This document shows, one piece after another, positions 9,526 through 17,710 of a stretch of DNA of 64,000 nucleotides. Position 1 is the first letter of the stretch, and each line of letters starts with the position of its first letter. The stretch covers positions 82,705 through 146,704 of the forward strand of contig NZ_FOEF01000024.1 of assembly GCF_900110575.1 (NCBI RefSeq), in the 5' to 3' direction. The stretch comes from Amycolatopsis saalfeldensis. Its GTDB lineage: Bacteria; Actinomycetota; Actinomycetes; Mycobacteriales; Pseudonocardiaceae. Made by a program: the position numbers and the translations under genes. Under the pieces are notes generated by a model. It was not told where the DNA came from and ran no database searches. It worked only from the letters and a program-made list of their open reading frames with translations.

Positions 9526-11144
9526 ACCGTTCCGACCGAACCCGATACCGAACCCGGATGAGCCGCGCGACCGCCGGCCTGGCCGTCGCGCTGGCGGTGC
9601 TCTCGATCACCACCGCCGGCCCCGTGAACGCGGCCCCGGCCGAGGCGCCATTGACCGTGACAGTGGATTCCGGCCGGCTGCACGGCACCGTGGCCGGCTC
9701 GACCCGGCAGTTCCTCGGCGTGCCGTACGCGAAGCCGCCGGTGGGCGAGCTGCGGTGGACGCCGCCGCAGCCGGTGGCGCACTGGTCCGGAGTCCGCGAA
9801 GCGACAGCCGCGGGCAACCCCTGCCCGCAGCAGGGCGCGCTCCCCGGCAACCTGCCCCCGATCAACGAGGACTGCCTGTTCCTCAACGTGACCACGCCGC
9901 GGTCCGAGCGCCCGGGCGCCCGGCTGCCGGTGATGGTGTGGTGGCACGGCGGCGGCTACACCACCGGCGCCGGCTCGCCGTACGACGCGCAGCGCCTGGC
10001 CGACCAGGGCGACGTCATCGTGGTGACGGTGAACTACCGGCTCGGCATCTTCGGCTACTACGGCCTGCCCGGGCTGGCGGGGTCCGGGAACTTCGGGTTC
10101 GCCGACCAGATCGCCGGGCTGAAGTGGGCCAAGCGCAACGCGGCCGCGTTCGGCGGCGACCCGCGCAACGTGACCATCTTCGGCGAGTCCGCCGGGGGCA
10201 TGTCGGTGTGCGCGATGCTCACCTCGCCGCAGGCGCCCGGGCTCGTCGACAAGGCCGCGATCTCCTCCGGCTCGTGCCGGCTCGACTGGCCGGACGGCGG
10301 CCTCTTCCCCGGCACCCCGGCCCAGACGCCGTACATCTCGCTGGCGCAGGACCAGGCCGACGGCACCTCGAAGGCGGCGAGCCTGGGCTGCACCACCGAG
10401 GTGCTGCGCTGCATGCGCGGCAAGCCGATGGCCGAGCTGCTGCCGTCCACTGTGGACTTCTCCGACCACCTCGCCTACGGCACCTCGCTGCTTCCGCGTT
10501 ATCCGGCCGATGCCCTGCGGGACGGCCGGTTCGCCCGGATCCCGGTGATCTCCGGCGGGAACGCCGACGAGGCCCGCTCCTTCGTCGGCGGCGCGATCGT
10601 CGCCGACCCGTCCTCGGTCACCGCGCAGAGCTACCCGAAGCTGATCCAGCAGGCCTTCGGCGACCAGGCGGGCAAGGTCGCCGCGCGGTACCCGCTTTCG
10701 GCCTACCCGTCGGCGGCGCTGGCCTGGTCCACGGTGATCACCGACGGGGCCTGGGCCTGCCCGACCGCGACGGCGGACCGGCAGCTCGCCGCGCACACGA
10801 CCGTCTACCCGTACGAATTCGCCGATCCGAACGCGCCCAACGTCAACGGCATCAACCTGCCCGAGCTGCCGCAGGGTGCCGCGCACGCCACCGACCTGCC
10901 GACGTTCTTCGACCTCGGCGGCGTCAACCTGCTCAAGACCCCGCCACAGCAGGAGCTGGCGGCGAGCATGATCGGCTACTGGACCCGGTTCGCCTGGACC
11001 GGGAACCCGAACCGGCCCGGCGCGCCGCACTGGGCGCGGGCCACGCGCATCGGCACCGCGGCGTTGCAGTTCGTGCCCGGCGCGATCCAGCCGGTCGACT
11101 TCGCCGCCGAACACCAGTGCGGGCTCTGGGACTCCCTCGGCTGA
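9522..11144 (+). CDS. Secreted type-B carboxylesterase
   Basis: 540 residues. An N-terminal Sec signal peptide is visible (hydrophobic TAGLAVALAVLSITTAG, cleavage near VNAAPA). The mature part is a carboxylesterase/lipase type B: QFLGVPYAKPPVGELRW near the start, EDCLFLNV, the oxyanion HGGGY, and the nucleophile Ser223 in GESAGG. A conserved acidic region (GGNADEARSF) and a His in the AHATDLP segment complete a plausible triad. It hydrolyses esters outside the cell or at the envelope; the substrate cannot be told. ATGA overlap with tetR couples expression. A strong hairpin with a T run follows at 11167-11199. Confidence 0.9.
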   Translation: MNRSDRTRYRTRMSRATAGLAVALAVLSITTAGPVNAAPAEAPLTVTVDSGRLHGTVAGSTRQFLGVPYAKPPVGELRWTPPQPVAHWSGVREATAAGNPCPQQGALPGNLPPINEDCLFLNVTTPRSERPGARLPVMVWWHGGGYTTGAGSPYDAQRLADQGDVIVVTVNYRLGIFGYYGLPGLAGSGNFGFADQIAGLKWAKRNAAAFGGDPRNVTIFGESAGGMSVCAMLTSPQAPGLVDKAAISSGSCRLDWPDGGLFPGTPAQTPYISLAQDQADGTSKAASLGCTTEVLRCMRGKPMAELLPSTVDFSDHLAYGTSLLPRYPADALRDGRFARIPVISGGNADEARSFVGGAIVADPSSVTAQSYPKLIQQAFGDQAGKVAARYPLSAYPSAALAWSTVITDGAWACPTATADRQLAAHTTVYPYEFADPNAPNVNGINLPELPQGAAHATDLPTFFDLGGVNLLKTPPQQELAASMIGYWTRFAWTGNPNRPGAPHWARATRIGTAALQFVPGAIQPVDFAAEHQCGLWDSLG

Positions 11145-11166
11145 CGCCCCTTTCACTGCACGCCGG

Positions 11167-11199
11167 CCGGCCGCGCTCCCCCAGGGCGCGGCCGGTTTT
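11167..11199 (+). terminator. Rho-independent-like terminator after the carboxylesterase
   Basis: Perfect 10-bp arms CCGGCCGCGC (11167-11176) and GCGCGGCCGG (11186-11195) enclose a 9-nt loop and are followed by TTTTG. It lies 22 bp after the esterase stop. Confidence 0.8.
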
Positions 11200-11230
11200 G
11201 TCCTGCCCGGCCGAGCGGCTCCGACGGCTA

Positions 11231-11260
11231 TTGCCTACTCCGGAAGTTAGATGCTATAAC
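11231..11260 (+). promoter_or_regulatory. Promoter with possible operator before the quinone oxidoreductase
   Basis: TTGCCT (11231-11236), an 18-bp spacer and TATAAC (11255-11260) form a good housekeeping-type promoter, unusually AT-rich for this window. The -10 lies inside an imperfect inverted repeat with GTTA (11246-11249) and TAAC (11257-11260) ends, a layout typical of a repressor site. The regulator is not identified. Confidence 0.5.
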
Positions 11261-11288
11261 TATCGCAACAGCAACGAACGGAGTGACC

Positions 11289-12326
11289 ATGAACCACATC
11301 GGCAACGCCCAGCTCACCCAGGTGGTCCTGCCCGGCAAGGTCGGCGTCGACGGCTTCCGGGTCGAGCGCGGCCCGGTCCCGTCGCCGGGCGCCGGCCAGG
11401 TGCTCGTCGACACGGAGGCGTCCGGCATCTCGTTCGCGGAGCAGCAGATGCGCCGCGCCAAGTACTACGACCAGCCGCCGTTCCCCTTCGTGCCGGGTTA
11501 CGACCTGGTCGGCACCGTGCTGACCACCGGCGAAGGCGTCGACCCGGCGCTGCGCGGGCAGCGGGTGGCGGCGCTGGTGAAGGTCGGCGGCTGGGCCAGC
11601 CACGTGGTCCTCGACGCGGGCAAGCTGATCCCGGTTCCGGACGGCATCAGCGCCGTCGATGCCGAGACGGTGGTGGTCAACGGCATCACCGCGTGGCAGA
11701 TGCTGCACCGCAAGGCCCGCGTGCAGGCTGGGCAGACGATCCTGGTGCACGGCGCGAACGGCGGCGTCGGCTCGACGCTGGTGCAGCTCGCCCGCGTCGC
11801 GGGGGTCAAGGTGATCGGCACGGCGTCCGCGCGGCACCACCAAGCGCTGATGGAGCAGGGCGTGACGCCCATCGACTACCGCATCGAGGACGTGCCCGCC
11901 CGGGTGCGGGAACTCGCCCCGGACGGCGTGCACGCGGTGTTCGACCACCTCGGCGGCCGCAGTGTCGTGGACTCGTGGAAGCTGCTCGCCAAGGGCGGCA
12001 CGCTGGTCTCCTACGGCAGCGCCTCGACCAAGGACGACGACGGGTCCAAGCAGTGGCCGGTGCTCAAGATCATCCTGCGCCTGGCGGTGTGGAACGCGGT
12101 GCCGAACGGCCGGAGCGGGTCCTTCTACAACATCTGGACCGGGGTCAAGAACGCCGACGCCTACTACGGCCGGCTGCGCGCGGACCTGGCCGAGGTCTTC
12201 GCCCTGGTGCGCACCGGCGAGCTGACCGCCAAGCCCGCCGCCGTGCTGCCGTTCGAGCGCATCACCGAAGCGATGCGGCTGGCGGAGTCCGGCACGGTGG
12301 CCGGGAAAGTCGTGCTGACGCCCTGA
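11289..12326 (+). CDS. Zinc-independent medium-chain dehydrogenase/quinone oxidoreductase
   Basis: 345 residues from ATG 11289, chosen because GGAG lies 5-8 nt upstream; GTG 11283 is the alternative. GroES-like N-terminal domain, then a Rossmann domain with VHGANGGVGSTLVQLARVAGVKVIGTAS (NADPH-binding AxxGGVG), ending FERITEAMRLAESGTVAGKVVLTP. Zinc-ligand cysteines and histidines are absent, so it belongs to the quinone oxidoreductase branch reducing quinones or enones with NADPH. It is monocistronic, with its own AT-rich promoter and a terminator just upstream. The substrate is unknown. Confidence 0.85.
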   Translation: MNHIGNAQLTQVVLPGKVGVDGFRVERGPVPSPGAGQVLVDTEASGISFAEQQMRRAKYYDQPPFPFVPGYDLVGTVLTTGEGVDPALRGQRVAALVKVGGWASHVVLDAGKLIPVPDGISAVDAETVVVNGITAWQMLHRKARVQAGQTILVHGANGGVGSTLVQLARVAGVKVIGTASARHHQALMEQGVTPIDYRIEDVPARVRELAPDGVHAVFDHLGGRSVVDSWKLLAKGGTLVSYGSASTKDDDGSKQWPVLKIILRLAVWNAVPNGRSGSFYNIWTGVKNADAYYGRLRADLAEVFALVRTGELTAKPAAVLPFERITEAMRLAESGTVAGKVVLTP

Positions 12327-12591
12327 ATTCGCCTACTGTGCGAACGGCAGGTACGGCCGTAACCGCCCCAGCCGGGCTCGCGCGGGGACGTCTTGCTGCT
12401 GCACCAGGAAGCCGCCCACGATCGCTCCCGCGTCAGGCTCGACGCGGTGCGCCACGGCCACCTCTCCCGGGAGCGACGGCTGCTACAGCCTGCGTGTCGG
12501 CCTGCGCAAGGACCCGGTCTCCAGGGTGAAGCCCCATCGGGTGCTCGCCGGGATCCACGGGCACTGGTTGCCTGAGTGACGCCCTGAATTC
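12316..12591. repeat. 15-bp direct repeats bracketing a 246-bp geneless segment
   Basis: TGACGCCCTGAATTC occurs at 12316-12330 (overlapping the quinone oxidoreductase stop) and again at 12577-12591, just before the GH2 gene. The sequence between holds no gene I recognise. One frame is open with no start and ends at the TGA of the second copy (...KPHRVLAGIHGHWLPE), which may be a gene remnant or chance. Exact 15-bp repeats at both edges suggest a past insertion or recombination event. Confidence 0.5.
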
Positions 12592-12596
12592 CCGCC

Positions 12597-15500
12597 TCAG
12601 CCGGTGATCTCGTCCGACGGCACCTCCAGCTCGGTGATCCGGAGGAAGCCGGTGGGGGTGTCCGGCGCCGGGCTGGTCAGGTCGAGCCGGAGTGACGTGG
12701 TGCTGACCGGCTGGAACGTGATGGTGGTCGGCGCGTTCGACTGCGTCGCGAACCGCACCTGCTGATCGCGCGCCGGCAGCCAGCGGGCACCGTCCCAATA
12801 GGACACGGTGATCGACCGGGGCAGCACCAGTGAGGCGCTGATCGTGAAGTAGGCGACCACGGCGGCAACCCGCTGTCCTTCGGGCCAAGTCACCGAAACC
12901 CAGTCCGCGGCATGCGCCTTGCTCACCTCGGGCAGCGTGTAGGTCGCCGACTTGGTGTAGGAGTTCGACCAGCCGCCGGAGGTGGTGACGCCGTCGAGCA
13001 GGCCGGCCGGCACGCTGTCCGGGCTGCCGGAGTAGCCGGCGTCGGCCGTCGGCTTCGCCGGGCTGGTCACGAGTGCGATGTTCCGGTTGGGGACGAAGGA
13101 ATCGGTGACCCGGACCGTCGCGGTGGCACGGCGGCCGGCCGCGCTGCCCCCGACCGTGAACTCACCGGGCCGGGCGTACTTCTCCTGGCCGACGCCGTCC
13201 CAGCTGACCGGCACGGTCTGGGTGACGCCATCGGTGTACCGCGCGACGACCACCGAGGGCAGGTACGGCGGCGCGCCGACCGGGGTCACCGTCGAATACG
13301 GCTCGACCGCCGCGACCGCGTAGCTGGTCACCGTCGCGTGCGCGGGCACCGACGACCGCGGCACACTCCCGGTGAGTGAATACGTTGCCGCGCCGGAAGA
13401 TCCCGTGCCGCTCCAGCGGACATCGAGGGGCGCGGTGGACCCGTCGGCGTACACGCCGGTGACCGTGGACGGCAGGGCCGGCGGAGTCCCCGCGACGGTG
13501 CGGACGGACACCGGCTGGGTCGCCACGAGCCCGTGCGCCGAGCCGTCGGCCGCGAACACCGTGGCGGTCGCCGGGGCGAGACCGGGGCTGGTCGCGGTGA
13601 CCGTGATCGCGCCGGGACGCGAGCCGGCCCGCACGATGACCAATGCCTTGCCGTTGAACGCGGTGTGCGTGGTGGAGGTGAAGCCCTCGCCGCTGTCCTC
13701 CTTGCCGTTGTCGGCACCGGCGAAGGAGCCGGCGCCGGACACACTGAAGGTGATCGCGTTGGCAGCGCCTGGGTTCACGACCCCGCCCTGATCGACGACG
13801 TCGACGGTGACGTAGGCCAGCGCTTTGCCATCGGCGGGCAGCACGGGACGGTCCGCGGTGAGCCGCAGTGCGAGGGGCGGGCCGGCGGTGGTCAGCTCGT
13901 CGCGCGCCACCACCCGGCCGCGATCGTCTCGGGCGACACAGGACAGTTTCCCGGGCTGGAACGGCACCTTCCAGGTCAGGTGCAGCTTTCCGGTGCCGCC
14001 GTTCGGGCTGGTGTAGCTGCCGGACGGGAAGTTCTTGTCGTCACCGGTCGGCTCGGTCGTCTCCAGGTAGCGCGCACCGTCCACAGTGGTCTTGACGTCG
14101 TAGGACCTCGTTCCGAGGGAGCGGCCGTTGAGCAGCAGTTCGACACTGCGCACGTTCGTGTAGGCCCGGACCTCGACCTCCTCGCCGTGCTCGTGGCCGG
14201 TCCAGTCCATCGGCACCAGGTGCACCATCGGCGCGGACGTCCACTGGGACTGGAACGCGAAGTAGGCGTCCTTGGCGAAGCCGGCCGTGTCGACCAGGCC
14301 GAAGGCGGAGGTCTTCACCGGGAACTGCGCGTACGGCGTCGGCTCGCCGATGTAGTCGGTGCCGGTCCAGACGAACTGCCCGCCGCTGTAACGCCGGTCC
14401 CGCTCGACCTTCAGCACGTATTCGTGGCTCATCGTCCACGACGAGAGGTTGTTGTCGTAGGCCGAGGGGAGCCGTTTGCCCGGGGTGTAGTTCTGGCCGG
14501 TGTTGACGTACGCCGGATCCTGGTAGACCCCGCGCGCGGAGGTGCACGACGAGGACTCCGACTCGAAGAACATCTTCGCCGGGTACCTCGCGTGCATCGT
14601 GTCCATCACGCGCGCCGGCTCGTAGCTGAACCCGACCAGGTCGAGGTTCTGCAGCATCTGCTCGCCCGGCGAACCCGCCGCGGGCGGCTCGCGGTACTGG
14701 TCGCAGTTCGCGGTGACCGGGCGGGTGGTGTCGATCTTCTTGACGCCGGCGATCAGCCGCTTCTCGATCGGGAGGCTCGCCGCCTCGGTGAAGTCGGGGA
14801 TCTCGTTGCCGATCGACCACATGATCACCGCGGGGGAGTTCTTGGCCGCGTTGACCATCTCCGCGAGGTCGGCATCGGACCATTCGTCGAAGTACAGGTG
14901 GTAGTCGTAGTCGAGCTTGCCGACGTGCCAGCAGTCGAAGGCCTCGACCATCATCACGATGCCCAGCCGCTCGCAGACGTCGATCATCTCCGGCGACGGG
15001 GGATTGTGCGAGGTCCGCAGGGCGTTGACGCCGGCCCGCTGGAGCGTGGTCAGCTGCCGCCACAGCGCGTCGTGGTTGTTGACCGAGCCGAGCGCGCCCT
15101 GGTCGTTGTGCAGGCAGACGCCCTGCAGCTTGAGGTGCTTGCCGTTGAGTGAGACACCCGTGTCGGGGTCGAAGCCCAGCCAGCGCACGCCGAACGTGGT
15201 GTCGTAGCTGTCCACGACTTTCTTGTCCAGCACCACTTCGCTGCGCAGCGTGTACAGGTACGGATCGGTGGTCGACCACAGGCGCGGGCTCGCGAGCTTG
15301 ATCTCCGCGGTCGTGCCGTGGCCGGTGGCGACGGTGTGGCCGGCGGCGTCCCGGATCGTGGAGACCACCTCCGCCGGCGCGCCCTCGGCGCCTTCGAGCG
15401 TCGTCTCGACCCGTACGGTGGCGTAGCCGTTTTTGATGGTGGCGCCCAGATCCGGTGTGGTGACGAAGGTGCCCCACCGGCCGACGCGCACCGGGTGCGT

Positions 15501-16127
15501 CGCGGTCAGGTGCACGTTGCGGGTGATGCCGGTGCCGGAGTACCAGCGGCTGCTCGGCTGTTTGTTCTGCACCACGACGGCCAGCACGTTCGGCGTGCGG
15601 CCGTCGGTGTGGGCCTTGCCGGTGAGGTCGAAGCTGAATCCGGTGTAGCCGTACGGGTGATTGCCCAGCAATTCACCGTTGAGGTACACGTACGAATTCA
15701 TGTAGACGCCGTCGAAATCGACCGTGAGGTGCTTTCCGGTCATCGAAGCGGGCAGGGTGAACGTCTTTCGGTACCAGCCGAGCCCGCCGGGGAAATAGCC
15801 GGTCCCGTCGCGCTGGCCGGGCTCCGGCTGCTGCTCGATGCTCCAGTCGTGCGGCAGGGCGAGCGGCCGCCACCCGGAGTCGTCGAACGCCGTCGCCGCG
15901 GCCTTCGGGTCGTCGGAGTTGCCGTACCGGCCGGACGGATCGGTGACGTCCTGGGTGTTCACCAGGTGGAATTTCCAGCCCTGGTTGAACTCGACGGTGC
16001 GCTCGCTCTGGTCGAGCACGCCGCCGGCGGCCGCGGAGGCGCTCGGCTGGTCCAGTCCCCAAGCCAGCGCGGACCCCACCGCGGCGGCACCCGTACCGGT
16101 CATGAACGTCCTGCGGTCAAGTTCCAC
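12597..16127 (-). CDS. Secreted GH2-family glycosidase (beta-galactosidase-like) with Ig-like and F5/8C-type domains
   Basis: 1176 residues. The N terminus has a Tat motif (DRRTFMTGTG) and a hydrophobic Ala-rich stretch, so it is exported folded. A GH2 sugar-binding domain (about 50-215, GWYRKTFTLP...DGVYMNSYVYLNG), an Ig-like GH2 domain and a TIM barrel follow. The acid/base Glu442 is in MWSIGNE and the likely nucleophile Glu522 is in MFFESES. DUF4982/bacterial Ig-like domains come next (about 640-1020), and a C-terminal discoidin-like domain ends the chain (SVTWPEGQRVAAVVAYF..., ITFQPVSTTSLRLDL). It probably releases beta-linked galactose or a similar sugar from polysaccharides outside the cell. 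It is single and minus-strand. The 150 bp upstream (16128-16277) is AT-richer and may hold its promoter, but I see no clear operator. Confidence 0.9.
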   Translation of the reverse strand: MELDRRTFMTGTGAAAVGSALAWGLDQPSASAAAGGVLDQSERTVEFNQGWKFHLVNTQDVTDPSGRYGNSDDPKAAATAFDDSGWRPLALPHDWSIEQQPEPGQRDGTGYFPGGLGWYRKTFTLPASMTGKHLTVDFDGVYMNSYVYLNGELLGNHPYGYTGFSFDLTGKAHTDGRTPNVLAVVVQNKQPSSRWYSGTGITRNVHLTATHPVRVGRWGTFVTTPDLGATIKNGYATVRVETTLEGAEGAPAEVVSTIRDAAGHTVATGHGTTAEIKLASPRLWSTTDPYLYTLRSEVVLDKKVVDSYDTTFGVRWLGFDPDTGVSLNGKHLKLQGVCLHNDQGALGSVNNHDALWRQLTTLQRAGVNALRTSHNPPSPEMIDVCERLGIVMMVEAFDCWHVGKLDYDYHLYFDEWSDADLAEMVNAAKNSPAVIMWSIGNEIPDFTEAASLPIEKRLIAGVKKIDTTRPVTANCDQYREPPAAGSPGEQMLQNLDLVGFSYEPARVMDTMHARYPAKMFFESESSSCTSARGVYQDPAYVNTGQNYTPGKRLPSAYDNNLSSWTMSHEYVLKVERDRRYSGGQFVWTGTDYIGEPTPYAQFPVKTSAFGLVDTAGFAKDAYFAFQSQWTSAPMVHLVPMDWTGHEHGEEVEVRAYTNVRSVELLLNGRSLGTRSYDVKTTVDGARYLETTEPTGDDKNFPSGSYTSPNGGTGKLHLTWKVPFQPGKLSCVARDDRGRVVARDELTTAGPPLALRLTADRPVLPADGKALAYVTVDVVDQGGVVNPGAANAITFSVSGAGSFAGADNGKEDSGEGFTSTTHTAFNGKALVIVRAGSRPGAITVTATSPGLAPATATVFAADGSAHGLVATQPVSVRTVAGTPPALPSTVTGVYADGSTAPLDVRWSGTGSSGAATYSLTGSVPRSSVPAHATVTSYAVAAVEPYSTVTPVGAPPYLPSVVVARYTDGVTQTVPVSWDGVGQEKYARPGEFTVGGSAAGRRATATVRVTDSFVPNRNIALVTSPAKPTADAGYSGSPDSVPAGLLDGVTTSGGWSNSYTKSATYTLPEVSKAHAADWVSVTWPEGQRVAAVVAYFTISASLVLPRSITVSYWDGARWLPARDQQVRFATQSNAPTTITFQPVSTTSLRLDLTSPAPDTPTGFLRITELEVPSDEITG

Positions 16128-16277
16128 GACGAACTCCCCACCTCAAGAACCACCTACAACGAACAACACTAAACCAGATCGAACAACGGTGGAAGTGCCC
16201 TTGCTACTTCCGGATTGGTGGACATGGAGTAATTGCCGTTCGGCCATTCGGCGCACATTTCCGGAGAATGGCGAGCC

Positions 16278-17672
16278 TCAGCTGTCGAACCCGAAGCCGA
16301 CGCGGTCCATGGCCTTGAGCCAGAGGTTGCGGCGCCCGCCCCGGCGGTCGGCGCGGGCGAGGGCGAGCTGGGTGAGCCGGACGCCGGTCCAGCGCAGCGG
16401 CTCGGGCGGGAACGGCATGGGCTTGGTGGTCACCATGGTGGTCCGGGTCCGTTCGGTGGGCACCCCGGACAGGAGGTCGAGCATGACGTCCGCGGCGAAG
16501 CGGGTGGCCCCGACCCCGAGGCCGGTGTGGCCCGCCGCGTAGGCCACCTTCCCGCGCGCGGCCGTGCCGTAGAACGCGCTGAACCGGGTGCACGTGTCGA
16601 TCGCGCCACCCCAGGCGTGGCTGAACCGCAGCCCTTCGAGCTGCGGGAAGGTGCGGAAGAAATTGGCGGCCAGCGAGCGGAGCGTCCGCGGCCGGGTGTC
16701 GTGCTCCGCGCGGACCCGGCCGCGGTAGTGGTACACGGCGTCGTAGCCGCCCCAGAGGATGCGGTGGTCGGCGGTCATCCGGTAGTAGTGGAACTTGCTG
16801 CCGGTGTCGGCGAGGCCTTGACGGCCCTCCCAGCCGATCGCCGCCTGCTGCGCCTCGCTGAGCGGTTCGGTCATCAGCGCGTAGTCGTAGACCGGGATGG
16901 TGTAGGGCCGGACCCGCCGCAGCGGCGAGCGGAAGGCGTTGGTGCCCAGCACGGCGTTGCGCGCCAGGACGGTGCCGAACCCGGTCCGGGCCGTCACGCC
17001 GCGGTCGTCGTGGTCGAGCGCGGTCACCGGGCTGGACTCGAAGATGCGGACGCCGAGCCGTTCGCAGGCCTCGGCCAGTCCCCAGGCGAGCTTGGCCGGG
17101 TGGACGAGGGCGACCCCGTCGGGATCGGACACCCCGGCCAGGTAGGTCGGCGAATGCACTTCGGCACGCACGCGGGCGCCGTCCAGGACCTCCATCTTCT
17201 TCCCGCAGCGGGCGGCCAGCTCGGCGGTGTGGTGCAGCTGCGCGATCTGGTGGGGGTCGGTGGCCACGGTGATCTCGCCGCTGCGGCGCCAGTCGCAGTC
17301 GATGCCGTAGCGGGCGAGGGTGTCCTCGATGCCCTGGAGGTTCTCGGCGCCCAGGCGTTCGAGCAGGGCGAGTTCTCCGGGCCACCGGCGGTCGCCGTTG
17401 GGCAGGCCGTGGGTGAGGCTGGAACTGCAGAAGCCGCCGTTGCGGCCCGAGGCCGCCCAGCCGATCCGGTTGCCCTCCAGCAGGACGACGTCACGGGCCG
17501 GGTCGCGTTCCTTGGCCAGCAGCGCACTCCACAGGCCCGAGTAGCCGCCGCCGACGACCACCAGGTCGGCCGAGGTGTCCGCGACCAGCGCGGGCCGGGG
17601 GCGCGGGCGGCCCGGGTCCTGCAGCCAGAACGGCTCGAACAGGACGTCGCGCAGGGACGCGGTGGTGTTCAT
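16278..17672 (-). CDS. FAD-dependent amine/amino-acid oxidase (DAO family)
   Basis: 464 residues from ATG 17672, which has GAAAGGACC upstream; the longer frame reaching 18020 lies inside the S9 peptidase gene. An FAD-binding GGGYSGLWSALLAKE dinucleotide motif follows a 40-residue lead. RIGWAASGRNGGFCSSSLTHG is the hallmark of gamma-glutamylputrescine oxidase-like and glycine oxidase-like enzymes. A C-terminal GHTGLGVGATRFAADVMLDLL segment contacts FAD. It probably oxidises an amine or N-substituted amino acid, giving H2O2. It follows the S9 peptidase by 38 bp on the same strand and is likely the last gene of the peptide-import operon, which hints at an imported amine or amino-acid derivative as substrate. 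Confidence 0.85.
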   Translation of the reverse strand: MNTTASLRDVLFEPFWLQDPGRPRPRPALVADTSADLVVVGGGYSGLWSALLAKERDPARDVVLLEGNRIGWAASGRNGGFCSSSLTHGLPNGDRRWPGELALLERLGAENLQGIEDTLARYGIDCDWRRSGEITVATDPHQIAQLHHTAELAARCGKKMEVLDGARVRAEVHSPTYLAGVSDPDGVALVHPAKLAWGLAEACERLGVRIFESSPVTALDHDDRGVTARTGFGTVLARNAVLGTNAFRSPLRRVRPYTIPVYDYALMTEPLSEAQQAAIGWEGRQGLADTGSKFHYYRMTADHRILWGGYDAVYHYRGRVRAEHDTRPRTLRSLAANFFRTFPQLEGLRFSHAWGGAIDTCTRFSAFYGTAARGKVAYAAGHTGLGVGATRFAADVMLDLLSGVPTERTRTTMVTTKPMPFPPEPLRWTGVRLTQLALARADRRGGRRNLWLKAMDRVGFGFDS

Positions 17673-17710
17673 GGGGAAAGTGGTCCTTTCGGCTTCGAGG
17701 TGGGGCCGGG

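Noticed and set aside
16188..16216. CAATCC on the minus strand before the GH2 gene as another SigK-type promoter
   Set aside because: No CGAAT element lies 16-17 bp downstream.
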